64,000 nucleotides of DNA from Chitinophagales bacterium (GTDB lineage: Bacteria; Bacteroidota; Bacteroidia; Chitinophagales; LD1). The DNA lies in assembly GCA_016787045.1 (NCBI GenBank), contig JAEUVA010000003.1:80986-144985 (forward strand), read 5' to 3'. The position numbers and the translations under genes were made by a program. Each line of letters opens with the position of its first letter. Position 1 is the stretch's first letter. Positions 53,679 to 62,542 of the stretch are shown here, piece after piece. Under the pieces are notes generated by a model. It ran no database searches, was not told the DNA's origin, and saw only the letters and a program-made list of their open reading frames with translations.

Positions 53679-53744
53679 TGACCTTGGTCATAATCCAATT
53701 GTAATTGTAGTGCTGTAAAACGTATTTTAATCTGACCAAGGTCA
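53679..53744 (-). promoter_or_regulatory. Two TGACC-N2-GGTCA palindromes, mutually inverted
   Basis: TGACCTTGGTCA at 53679-53690 and TGACCAAGGTCA at 53733-53744. Each is palindromic apart from its central TT or AA, and each is the reverse complement of the other. They lie between the barrel gene's stop and the T9SS gene's start. They could be paired operators for the T9SS gene or arms of a long stem-loop. Confidence 0.5.
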
Positions 53745-53751
53745 AACCATG

Positions 53752-55392
53752 CTAAAACGAAAACTTAGCCCCCAGCACGCCATTGATGCCAAAAGAAGGA
53801 TAACCATACCAGCGCTGGTATTTAAAGTGGCCAATGTTATTGAGAGTGCCAAAGAAACTAAAGCGTTTGTTCATCAGGTATTCAGCGCTCAGGTTCACAT
53901 CTGCAATGCCTTTGATAGTGGCTATTTCGCCACCTTTAAGCAACGCATAGCTGTTAGATAATCCAAACACATCTACACTAACCCGTATTTTGTTTTTCCA
54001 AACATAGTTAGCTCTGAAAGTAACGCGCAAGTTGGGTTCGTGCCATGCGCGCTGTTGGTTTTTGAGTTGGTAGTGGTTGTAATCGGCTATCACCGAAAAG
54101 CGCAGCCACTCTTTGGCGTTGTAGCCCAACTCTACATGCCCGTTATACACGAGCGTATTGCTATCATACACTGTTGTAAATCTGCGGTAGTCGTTGGTAT
54201 CGTTTACAAACAAAGCCAACTGCTGTAAATGGTTGAGGTGAAAGGCAGCGTTGTAGCTAAAGTTGGCAATGGTGCCCTTTAGCCCGGCTCCAAAATCACC
54301 GGCAAGAGTATTGGTTAATGGAGCATTGTTATACACAAAGCGGTTGCGCTCCGCAAAAGTGAGCAGCGAATTTTTGTGGTAGTTCAATTGATAATCCAGA
54401 TAAGCAATTACGCTGTGCTGATATAAACGTTTTTCAATATGTAAATCGGCTGTGGGGAAAACCTTTTTACCAAAAACAGCCATACCAATTTGTGCCTTGG
54501 CTTGCCAGTCATCATTATCATACCCATAGCCCAATGCAAAGCGAAAAATATTTCGCTGCAACTTTATGGTGTCGTGCTTCAGTTGCGAGGCATCAAAATC
54601 AAAATGCCCGAGAGCGAAATGATTCACCAAAAATTTCTTTTTGAAATCGGTATTACCGGCTAAGAACCATTCATTGGCTTTGCCAAAAATTTCTTGCAGA
54701 TAGTTAAAGCGAAAGTCCTGATTGAAATCAATGCCTGCATTATTTTTCTGCGCATTGCGGAAGTACAACTGCGCATCGTAGGTGCGGAAAACCTGTCGCG
54801 CATCTTTTGGTTTAACAATGCTATCAGTCAGCAGTGTATCAACGCTCAACCCATAAAAATGGGTGCGGTAGTTATGAAAGTTAAAGGCCGTACCCAGTTC
54901 AAACGTTTTAGGAAAGTAGCGCACATACACACCGGCTTCGTCATCGCTAAAACGCTGCAACTTGTTTTTGAAACCATACATGCTGTAGTGGTTATACAGC
55001 ACACCAAATTTGAGGTTGGCTGTGCGGTTATCGTTGTAAGCCAATTGTGCCAGCGGATTCAAATGCCCTCCAAAACCCAGTTTGATAAACGAGGCATTGA
55101 ATTTTTCTAATTTCTCTTTACCAATACCAATGGGTTTTAGCGGATTGGGTTCAAATACAAAATTTTTGTATTCCGCTTTGGGTATGCTGTAATCAAAGGT
55201 AGGGGCTTTGTCTTCCACTTCAGGTATAGCGGGTTGCAATGCAATCCGCTGTGCATCTTGTATAGTGGCCTCGTACTCTTTTACCACAATTACTTCTTCA
55301 CTACCTACTCCGGTTTGCGAAAACGCGAACATAACACAGCAAAAAAAGGTTGTGGTGAAAAATGCTTTTACAAAAATGTTGCTCCACTTCAT
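53752..55392 (-). CDS. Outer-membrane beta-barrel protein, TPR partner
   Basis: 546 residues with signal peptide ending AFSQ (~26). After a periplasmic segment (EEVIVVKEYEATIQDA), alternating amphipathic strands run from ~100 to the end, e.g. LGFGGHLNPLAQLAYN, FRFALGYGYDNDDWQAKAQ and FSFFGTLNNIGHFKYQRWYG. It ends in an aromatic AKFSF, the signature of BAM-inserted barrels. The terminal part (GINGVLGAKF) resembles TonB-dependent receptor barrels, but the plug is absent. It starts six bases after the stop of the TPR gene, so the two are cotranscribed. Confidence 0.8.
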   Translation of the reverse strand: MKWSNIFVKAFFTTTFFCCVMFAFSQTGVGSEEVIVVKEYEATIQDAQRIALQPAIPEVEDKAPTFDYSIPKAEYKNFVFEPNPLKPIGIGKEKLEKFNASFIKLGFGGHLNPLAQLAYNDNRTANLKFGVLYNHYSMYGFKNKLQRFSDDEAGVYVRYFPKTFELGTAFNFHNYRTHFYGLSVDTLLTDSIVKPKDARQVFRTYDAQLYFRNAQKNNAGIDFNQDFRFNYLQEIFGKANEWFLAGNTDFKKKFLVNHFALGHFDFDASQLKHDTIKLQRNIFRFALGYGYDNDDWQAKAQIGMAVFGKKVFPTADLHIEKRLYQHSVIAYLDYQLNYHKNSLLTFAERNRFVYNNAPLTNTLAGDFGAGLKGTIANFSYNAAFHLNHLQQLALFVNDTNDYRRFTTVYDSNTLVYNGHVELGYNAKEWLRFSVIADYNHYQLKNQQRAWHEPNLRVTFRANYVWKNKIRVSVDVFGLSNSYALLKGGEIATIKGIADVNLSAEYLMNKRFSFFGTLNNIGHFKYQRWYGYPSFGINGVLGAKFSF

Positions 55393-55398
55393 GCTGTA

Positions 55399-58300
55399 CT
55401 ATTTATTGATGAGGATGGAATCGGTTTCAAAAATCATGGTATCGCTTGGCGGTATCATCATCAGCTTAGATTTGTTCAACTCCTCCGAGCGTATTTTTTC
55501 TAATTTCTCTTTTGCTTCATTTAGCAGTGCAGCATCACCATCATAATTATTGACAATGCTCTCTAAAGTGGCCTTTGCCTGAAAGGCATTGTTCAACGCA
55601 TAATAATTATCGGCCATAAGTATGTATGTTTTCACTACCCAGTATTCGTAACTGCCGTACTTATTTTTGAGTTTAAAGCAGGTATCTAAAGATTGTTTAT
55701 GTAGCCCTTGTTCATTTAAGATTTTAGCTACCATGTATTTGCTTTCTACACACTTCTCATTTACCGGATACTCGGCTACACGATTGAAAGACTTTAACGC
55801 AAAATCTTTTTCTTGCTTGGCATACCAGGCAATTCCTTTTTTGTAGTACGCATCTTGTATATCTATCTCTTTTGCAGTGCCGCTATTGAGCAATTGGTCA
55901 GCAAATTCAATCACCTCATCTTGCTTACCCAGTTTATGTGCGGCATTCAACATGCCAACCATGCAAGTGTATGTATTTGCCGGACTAGAAGAAGCTATAT
56001 ACCACTGCTTGTAGTAAGTCAACGCCTTTTCGTATTGTTTTAAATCATAATAGCAAATACCCGCAGCTTTTTGCAGCGCTCGCTCATAATATCTGCTGTA
56101 TTTATTTTGAACCAATGCTTCTAAATGCGGCAATGCCTCGGTTAGTAGTTTAGCTTTGATGTGACATTCCGATTTTTTCCAATGTGCCTCATTGGCAAAA
56201 ATGCCTATAGGAAATTGTTGGAGGTAATTGCCAAACAGATTAACTGCCTTTTCGCAATCATTATTGTCATACGCTTTTAGGGCGCTCTCATAAAGTAACG
56301 AATCTTGTTCTGAACTACTGATGTTGATGTTGGCGGTGTTTTTAGCAAAGTCAAAATACTCTTGCGCGCGACCAAGTTCTATGTAAATTTCTTTTAATGC
56401 ACCCATGGCCTCGTTGGCTTCTGAAGTGTTAGGGAATTTCTTTACTACCGTTTTGTAATCTTCTAAGGCCTGCTCTTTTTTACCGCTGTTATAGTCAATT
56501 ACCGCTATTTTAAGGTAACTCTTCGGCAGCATTTTGCTGGTAGGGTATTTAGAAATCAGGTTTTGATAAGCTGAACGCGCCTGCGTATAGTTGCCGGTAT
56601 TCATGTGCGTTTCACCTATTTCGTAGTATGCCTGATCGGCATACGATGAAGTACCATACTTATCAATCAGCAGATTCATCGCGCTGATTTTTTCTTCACC
56701 TTTACCCTGTAATCCGTAGATGATTCCTTTTTGGTACTGCGCATAAGGCGCGCTAGCCCAGTTATTGCTCACAATGGTGGTGTAGCCCTCTATGGCCTTA
56801 TTGTAACTTTTGGTTACAAACCCACAATCGGCATAGCGCAAATACAAATCAGAGAGGAGTGATTTTTTTCCATTATCATCTTTTGTACTGTTTGATTCTG
56901 CAATGGCATTGCCAAAGTAAAGCAGTGCATCGGTATAGTTTTTTTGTTTGAATGCACAGTAGCCCGTATTGTACAAGGCACGAAACCTGGAGGACACTCC
57001 TTTACTTTCTACATTAGGTGTATTCAGTTCTATGTATTTCAAAAACTCATTACTGGCTGTATTATACTCTTGCAGTTGAAACAGTACTTCACCCTTTAAG
57101 TACGTAGCCATTGCTTTCAACTCCGGCTGAATACCTGTAGTTAAACTTTTGTTGCAAAGCGATAGCGCATCGGCATACTTACCATCGTTGTAGAGTTCAA
57201 TAGCGCGAAAGTAGGTTACCTTTTGATAGGCCTCCTTCAGCATAACGCTGCTGAGTTTCATTTTTTCCATCAATTTGTAAGCGCGGTCGTAGTTTTTGGT
57301 TTGTACCAAGGCAGCGGCCAGCATTTCGTTTACATCATCGGCATACTTACCATCGCTATATACAGCCAGATAATCTTCAAATGCTTTAATGGCTTCGTTT
57401 ACATAGTTTGTTTCAAAACACAGCTTAGCATAGTTGTATTGCGCATCCTGCTTTATCTCTAAATCATGATTTGCCGATGCTGCACTCTGAAAAGCGGAGC
57501 GCGCTTTATCTTTCTGATTAGTTTTTAAATAACAATCGGCTAGCGCATAAGTGGCGTTTTGCCCCATTTTATCGTCAATAAGATTAAGTTGTTTGAAGTT
57601 TTCAATGGCTTTGTTGTAAGCTCCGGTTTGGTATTGGCAATACGCCAAACGATAAATGTCTTCTTTCTGTACTTTGCTGTTTTTGCTGATGTAGTTATCT
57701 AACAGAGGAAGAGCTTTGGCATACTCGCTTTTTTGAAAATAGACTTGCCCCAATAAAAATTTCATTTCTTCTTTATACAACACATCCGGCTTAGCCACAC
57801 TTTGGTTAATGTATAAAATGGTTTTGTCGTAATCTTTTTTGATGTAATAAATTTGCGCTATGTAGTAAGGAATAACGCTGGCATACATTTTTGAGTCCTC
57901 AATTTTGGTAAAACCCTTTAGCGCCTCGTTATAGTCCTTGAGGTAAAAACAAATAAAAGAGTAGTAGTAGTTGGCGGGGTAGTAGTATTTGTCTTGTACA
58001 TCTTTTACAGCCGAAAACAAAGGTCGTGCTTCGCTGAATTTCTTTTTTACAAAATGGCAGTAGCCGAGCATAAACTTGTGGTCGTACACCTGCCGGTTGT
58101 TGAGGTCTTTGATGTCAACTTTAGCCAATTGTTCAGCGGCCTCTGTGTATTTGCCGTTGCGGTAATACAACTTGCCAAGATACAGATATATTAATCTTCG
58201 CTTATCTGTTTCGTGGTGATTAACGAGGTAGGCATTAAGCAACCGTTCGGCATCTTTATCGCCACACTCGGCAGCGCATACGGCTATGTAGTACTCTACA

Positions 58301-58524
58301 TTTTGGCGCAATACTTCATTGCCATGATCAAAGTTTTGAGGGAAGTTTTTATTGAGCGATTCAAATTTTTCGCGGCTGGCTGCAAAATTGTTTTCATCAA
58401 ACAACTCTAACCCACTGCGAAATTCCTTTTCGGCATGTATGTACCATTGGGTTTCCTGCGCCTGCAAAAAAACCATAGATAAAACCATACCAAATAGAGC
58501 CACACCGCCACGCGCGTAAGTCAT
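55399..58524 (-). CDS. Large periplasmic TPR-repeat protein
   Basis: 1041 residues from the ATG at 58524; ATG at 58530 is equally possible. Signal peptide to ~20 (ends LQAQ). Almost the whole protein is TPR or Sel1-like repeats: LGKLYYRNGKYTEAAEQLAK, YCHFVKKKFSEARPLFSAV, YEIGETHMNTGNYTQARSAYQ and YYDLKQYEKALTYYKQWY recur at roughly 35-residue spacing. Similar TPR genes paired with barrel genes are found in Bacteroidota and may act in outer-membrane assembly or gliding. That role is inferred. Perfect TACATTTG -7 box just upstream. Confidence 0.85.
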   Translation of the reverse strand: MTYARGGVALFGMVLSMVFLQAQETQWYIHAEKEFRSGLELFDENNFAASREKFESLNKNFPQNFDHGNEVLRQNVEYYIAVCAAECGDKDAERLLNAYLVNHHETDKRRLIYLYLGKLYYRNGKYTEAAEQLAKVDIKDLNNRQVYDHKFMLGYCHFVKKKFSEARPLFSAVKDVQDKYYYPANYYYSFICFYLKDYNEALKGFTKIEDSKMYASVIPYYIAQIYYIKKDYDKTILYINQSVAKPDVLYKEEMKFLLGQVYFQKSEYAKALPLLDNYISKNSKVQKEDIYRLAYCQYQTGAYNKAIENFKQLNLIDDKMGQNATYALADCYLKTNQKDKARSAFQSAASANHDLEIKQDAQYNYAKLCFETNYVNEAIKAFEDYLAVYSDGKYADDVNEMLAAALVQTKNYDRAYKLMEKMKLSSVMLKEAYQKVTYFRAIELYNDGKYADALSLCNKSLTTGIQPELKAMATYLKGEVLFQLQEYNTASNEFLKYIELNTPNVESKGVSSRFRALYNTGYCAFKQKNYTDALLYFGNAIAESNSTKDDNGKKSLLSDLYLRYADCGFVTKSYNKAIEGYTTIVSNNWASAPYAQYQKGIIYGLQGKGEEKISAMNLLIDKYGTSSYADQAYYEIGETHMNTGNYTQARSAYQNLISKYPTSKMLPKSYLKIAVIDYNSGKKEQALEDYKTVVKKFPNTSEANEAMGALKEIYIELGRAQEYFDFAKNTANINISSSEQDSLLYESALKAYDNNDCEKAVNLFGNYLQQFPIGIFANEAHWKKSECHIKAKLLTEALPHLEALVQNKYSRYYERALQKAAGICYYDLKQYEKALTYYKQWYIASSSPANTYTCMVGMLNAAHKLGKQDEVIEFADQLLNSGTAKEIDIQDAYYKKGIAWYAKQEKDFALKSFNRVAEYPVNEKCVESKYMVAKILNEQGLHKQSLDTCFKLKNKYGSYEYWVVKTYILMADNYYALNNAFQAKATLESIVNNYDGDAALLNEAKEKLEKIRSEELNKSKLMMIPPSDTMIFETDSILINK

Positions 58525-58542
58525 ACACATAGAGTAACGCAG

Positions 58543-58550
58543 CAAATGTA
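58543..58550 (-). promoter_or_regulatory. -7 box of the TPR/barrel operon
   Basis: TACATTTG on the minus strand (58550-58543) is a perfect TAnnTTTG. Its spacing to the ATG at 58530 or 58524 gives a very short leader. No clear -33 element. Confidence 0.45.
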
Positions 58551-58639
58551 TTTTTTGGTATAGGGCGAATGTTAAAGCAGTACTAAACGATTTCCACCTG
58601 AGTGGTGATGTTGTCTAATCCAGCAAGCAAGGCGAATCA

Positions 58640-61069
58640 TTAAAGTCCCAGTAGCGGTTTCAGCGCTTTCGCTTCCCAATCTTTCCATTGGTTTAAGTTG
58701 AAAATAGCCCTCGCTTTATCTGCATACTCCGTGTTTTTTATCAGCGATTTGAGTGTGCGCGATGCAGGGCCGTTAAGACGGTTGTTAGTATAAGTGCAGC
58801 CATTCATAATATTTTTCAGAACCTCTTCGCTCGCCAAACCAAGCCGGTCTATGGCTTCCATAGCTTTTACGCGGGTTACAAACTCGTATTTGTTAGAAGT
58901 GTATTCCGCCAACTCCCTGTACTCCATACTTGTTACGTTCATTTGGTCTCTGATGAGGATTTCTAAGTATGCAATACGGATGTTATTGTGTGCACCAAAC
59001 TCATTTTTAGCTATACTGAGGAATCGCTGTTTTTCTTCTGGAAATGATTTGCATAATTTTTTTAACGCATATTCAATGGTGTAGTACGATGTGTCTGTCA
59101 GTAATTTTTCTGCCTCATTTTTGAAATGGGCAGGCACGGTTTCTAATTCTTCAATGCAATTTTTGCGTACTAACCAATCGGTATCTGCAAAACACATTTT
59201 AATTGCAGTAATGCTAGCTACAGAAGTGTCTTTTAAAAGTTGTTTTACCGCTTCGTTTTTTACCCCATTAAATTTTTCGTTGGCAATAACTTGCAGTAGG
59301 CAATCGCGTTTTTTTTCTAGTGAAACAAACCGTAAATCTGTCAGCGCATCATAGCGGTCTATCATATGCTTGGCCTTGAGTGCTTGGGCACACAACTCCT
59401 CACTAGTCTTTGAAAAGTTAATGGTTTTTAATAGGTGTGAACCGGCATCAAACAATGGAAAAAGCACCTTCTTGCCGCTTGTTTTTAATGTAATCGTGTC
59501 TATTGCATTGCCAATCCATTTTTTTTCTGATACTACTGTACCATCTTCTAAATATAACTCGCAAATTACCGGCATCTTGAAATAATCTTGCAAGTTATCT
59601 TTTGTCTGTTTTTGAAGAATAATAAAATGCACTTCGTTTCCGGTAGATTCTGTTTGTACATTAAAATCCGGGTAGCCCGCACGATACACCCACTGGTCAA
59701 AAAACCAATCTAAGTTCATGCCGGCAGTTTCCATAAAAGCCATTTCAAAATCGTGGTTGGTTACGTTGGCATAAGCATGTTTTTTCAGGTAATTTGTAAT
59801 GCATTTTTTGTACACCGAATCGCCAATCACAAAGCGGATCATATCTATCACATAACTTCCTTTAGGATAAACACGAGGGCTGCCGCCTTTGCTGTGAGCT
59901 ATAGGGTATCGGTCATTTTTATCGGCATTGATGGCTTGTATGGCTTCACCGCGTTGCAGCCATTCCAACATATCTTGCCCTTTTACCTGTGCCATAAAAT
60001 GCTTGGCATAGTAGGTGGCAAAACTTTCGTGCAACCAGTGGTGCTGAGCGCTATACTCAGTAATGTAATCGCCAAACCACTGGTGAGTAAGCTCGTGTGC
60101 ATTGGTGCTTACATAACTACGCTCTAATGAACCGCGTTTATCAGTCAAAATAAAATCACCAAAAATAGTAGCAGTGGTGTTTTCCATCGCTCCGTACATA
60201 AAGTCTTGTACTGGCACGTTGCAGTAGGTTTCCCACGGGTAAGCTACGCCAAATTCACTGCTCAGCCAATCCATCATTTCGGCACTATAGCGGTAGGTGG
60301 GCTCGGCCTCATCGGGCTTGTTGGCATAAAAATACTGGCGGCTAACCATGCCATTTTTGCTCTTGTAATCTTTGTAGGCATATTTATCAATACCAATCAT
60401 AATCAGATACGGCACCATGGGCTTGCTCATGGCATAGTGCCAGGTAGAGGAGCCGTTGCCGTTGTTTTTCTTGCTTTTCAATACACCATTGGAGATAACG
60501 GTATAGGCAGAATCAAATGTGATAATGGTTTCGGTAATCAGTTTATCATTTACATCGTCATAACAAGGTATCCAGTGGCGGTTGTCTATGCCTTGACCCT
60601 GAGTCCAGATTTGCTGGCGGGTAAAAAAGCGGTTATTAGTCGCGTTTTTTGTATCTACATCCCATCCCACAAAGTAAATGCCTTTGCGGGGCGATGCTTC
60701 ATACTCTATCTGAAGTTTATAGTTTTTGTTCCAGTTGAGAGATTGGTTAAATCTGATAGTTAGTCCAGCACTATTTGTATCATACTTAATAGTAGCACCA
60801 TCCAGCATTATTTTTTTGAAACGTATGCCAGGAGCATCTAAAAACAAACTGTCACATACATATTGTATGGGCTTAAACTCGTAGTTCACCTTTCCCATCA
60901 CAAGCCCCTCTTTCTCTTTAAACTTAACATCCAGCACCATCTTCAAAAAATCTACATTGTGTTCTCTGATGCGGCCACTGGGGTCGCGAAGCACACAAAG
61001 GGCAGTATCCTGTGCGTAGCAGCAACATAAAAACAACGAAACAAGTGCAGTGAGTTTATACCTTTTCAT
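58640..61069 (-). CDS. M1-family zinc aminopeptidase, exported
   Basis: 809 residues with signal peptide ending CCCYAQ. The catalytic site is complete: GAMENTTATIF (exopeptidase loop), HELTHQWFGD at 325-334 (His325, Glu326, His329) and HESFATYYAKH, which carries the third zinc ligand. GIYFVGWD and DNRHWIPCYDD are typical of Bacteroidota members. Beyond ~540 a HEAT-like helical tail follows (residues ~560-805). It removes N-terminal residues from peptides in the periplasm. It diverges from the collagen-like genes. Confidence 0.95.
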   Translation of the reverse strand: MKRYKLTALVSLFLCCCYAQDTALCVLRDPSGRIREHNVDFLKMVLDVKFKEKEGLVMGKVNYEFKPIQYVCDSLFLDAPGIRFKKIMLDGATIKYDTNSAGLTIRFNQSLNWNKNYKLQIEYEASPRKGIYFVGWDVDTKNATNNRFFTRQQIWTQGQGIDNRHWIPCYDDVNDKLITETIITFDSAYTVISNGVLKSKKNNGNGSSTWHYAMSKPMVPYLIMIGIDKYAYKDYKSKNGMVSRQYFYANKPDEAEPTYRYSAEMMDWLSSEFGVAYPWETYCNVPVQDFMYGAMENTTATIFGDFILTDKRGSLERSYVSTNAHELTHQWFGDYITEYSAQHHWLHESFATYYAKHFMAQVKGQDMLEWLQRGEAIQAINADKNDRYPIAHSKGGSPRVYPKGSYVIDMIRFVIGDSVYKKCITNYLKKHAYANVTNHDFEMAFMETAGMNLDWFFDQWVYRAGYPDFNVQTESTGNEVHFIILQKQTKDNLQDYFKMPVICELYLEDGTVVSEKKWIGNAIDTITLKTSGKKVLFPLFDAGSHLLKTINFSKTSEELCAQALKAKHMIDRYDALTDLRFVSLEKKRDCLLQVIANEKFNGVKNEAVKQLLKDTSVASITAIKMCFADTDWLVRKNCIEELETVPAHFKNEAEKLLTDTSYYTIEYALKKLCKSFPEEKQRFLSIAKNEFGAHNNIRIAYLEILIRDQMNVTSMEYRELAEYTSNKYEFVTRVKAMEAIDRLGLASEEVLKNIMNGCTYTNNRLNGPASRTLKSLIKNTEYADKARAIFNLNQWKDWEAKALKPLLGL

Positions 61070-61155
61070 ATAGTATCACATTAAGTATGCAGGCAAAGCG
61101 CAATTATGGATACTTTTTACCGGAAAATGGAGATTACTACTTTATTAAGAAAAAG

Positions 61156-61185
61156 TTGACACGAATACTTTTTATAGTACCTTTA
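61156..61185 (+). promoter_or_regulatory. Promoter of collagen-like gene 1 (TTGACACG type)
   Basis: TTGACACG (61156-61163) and TACCTTTA (61178-61185): 19 bases lie between the TTG and the -7 box. The same arrangement with TTGACACG precedes the second collagen-like gene at 62463-62492. Confidence 0.65.
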
Positions 61186-61223
61186 AGCAAATTTTTTTTT
61201 CTCCAACACTAAAACATAAGCTC

Positions 61224-62339
61224 ATGAAAAAAGGTTTACTACTCTTTACTGCCCTTATTTTTGCGACTTGTGCAACTGTACAAGCACAATCGCCACAGGG
61301 CATGAACTACCAAGCCGTAGTTCGCAATGCAACCGGACAGCCCGTTGTTAGCGGCACGGTCAACTTTCGGTTTACCATACGTACAGGTACAGCAACCGGT
61401 ACAAGCGTTTTTCAAGAAACGCAAAGCACTTCCACCAATCAGTTTGGCTTAGCCAGTGTAGTTATAGGCAGTGTAGGTTCCGGCTTGTCCTCAGTAGATT
61501 GGGCCAATGGTTCAAAATTTTTGCAAGTAGAGATTGACCCCACAGGCGGCACTACTTTTACAGATATGGGCACAACCCAGTTAGTGAGTGTGCCTTATGC
61601 GCTTTACGCGGCCAATAGTGCACCCGGCCCCCAAGGCCCAACAGGCCCGCAAGGTGCAGCAGGTAATGATGGCGCAACAGGGGCTACGGGCGCAGATGGA
61701 ACTAACGGAACTGACGGGGCTGATGGCGCAACTGGACCACAAGGGCCGCAAGGAGTTACAGGTGCTCAAGGGGCTACTGGCCCTCAGGGACCAACAGGCG
61801 CACAAGGTGCCACCGGTCCAGCTGGAGCCACCGGTGCTCAAGGAGCCACTGGTCCAGGAGGTGCAGCTGGTGCTACAGGTGCCACAGGCGCTCAAGGTGC
61901 TACAGGAGCCAATGGTGCACAGGGTGCGCAAGGAATTGTCAATGTGTTAACCGCCTCAGCTAGTGGTGCAAACCCCAATGATTTGACAGCAAATACTATA
62001 GGATTTGTAGGCCCTACGGTAAGTGTAACTATAACTGCCGGGCAAAAAATACACTTAGTAGCTACAAAAGCCATGGGTTCAAGCATTGCTGGCGGTGCCA
62101 CTGGGTTAGACATTTTTCCGGGTTATCAGTTAAGCACAGCAACAACTCCTACTGCATCTGGTAACGGAATATATGGAATACAATGTAGCCAAAACACCAG
62201 AACACCATACACAGTAAACTATGTCTTTATTGGTCTGGCGGCCGGCACCTACACAGTAGGTATGGTGTGCAGAAGCCCAACTCCTGCAAATTGGAATTTG
62301 AACGAGTATGGATATACTAGCGTTATAGTTGTAAACTAG
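61224..62339 (+). CDS. Collagen-like secreted protein 1
   Basis: 371 residues with signal peptide ending VQAQ. An N-terminal domain (~22-130: [51 protein letters not shown]) is shared with the downstream gene. Residues ~135-240 are Gly-X-Y triplets of the collagen type ([30 protein letters not shown]), rich in Thr, Ala, Gln and Pro. The C-terminal ~130 residues form a beta-rich head with CRSPTPANWNLNEYGY. Likely a trimeric surface fibre. No T9SS tail recognised. Confidence 0.9.
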   Translation: MKKGLLLFTALIFATCATVQAQSPQGMNYQAVVRNATGQPVVSGTVNFRFTIRTGTATGTSVFQETQSTSTNQFGLASVVIGSVGSGLSSVDWANGSKFLQVEIDPTGGTTFTDMGTTQLVSVPYALYAANSAPGPQGPTGPQGAAGNDGATGATGADGTNGTDGADGATGPQGPQGVTGAQGATGPQGPTGAQGATGPAGATGAQGATGPGGAAGATGATGAQGATGANGAQGAQGIVNVLTASASGANPNDLTANTIGFVGPTVSVTITAGQKIHLVATKAMGSSIAGGATGLDIFPGYQLSTATTPTASGNGIYGIQCSQNTRTPYTVNYVFIGLAAGTYTVGMVCRSPTPANWNLNEYGYTSVIVVN

Positions 62340-62368
62340 CATACATTAATTTGGTCTCAGTTCTTTCG

Positions 62369-62396
62369 CACCCCGGGAATTCCCGGGGTGTTTTTT
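62369..62396 (+). terminator. Intrinsic terminator between the collagen-like genes
   Basis: A perfect 22-base palindrome (62369-62390, stem CACCCCGGG with AATT at the loop) followed by TTTTTT. It separates the two paralogs, so each has its own promoter. Confidence 0.93.
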
Positions 62397-62462
62397 ATGT
62401 AAAAAAGCAACTATCGCTTTACCTCATTTTTAGTACCTCACTAAAATATTTTTAAAAAAAAG

Positions 62463-62492
62463 TTGACACGCATTGTTTTTAACATACATTTA
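62463..62492 (+). promoter_or_regulatory. Promoter of collagen-like gene 2 (TTGACACG type)
   Basis: TTGACACG (62463-62470) and TACATTTA (62485-62492) with the same 19-base gap as the promoter of gene 1. An AAAAAGTTGACACG context is also shared. Confidence 0.65.
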
Positions 62493-62542
62493 GACCCTTA
62501 TTCAATCTCTGACCCCTTTATCTATCACCAAAACTTAAGCGC

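Noticed and set aside
61588..61950. 120-codon plus-strand frame in collagen-like gene 1
   Set aside because: Shadow of the Gly-X-Y repeat in the true frame.
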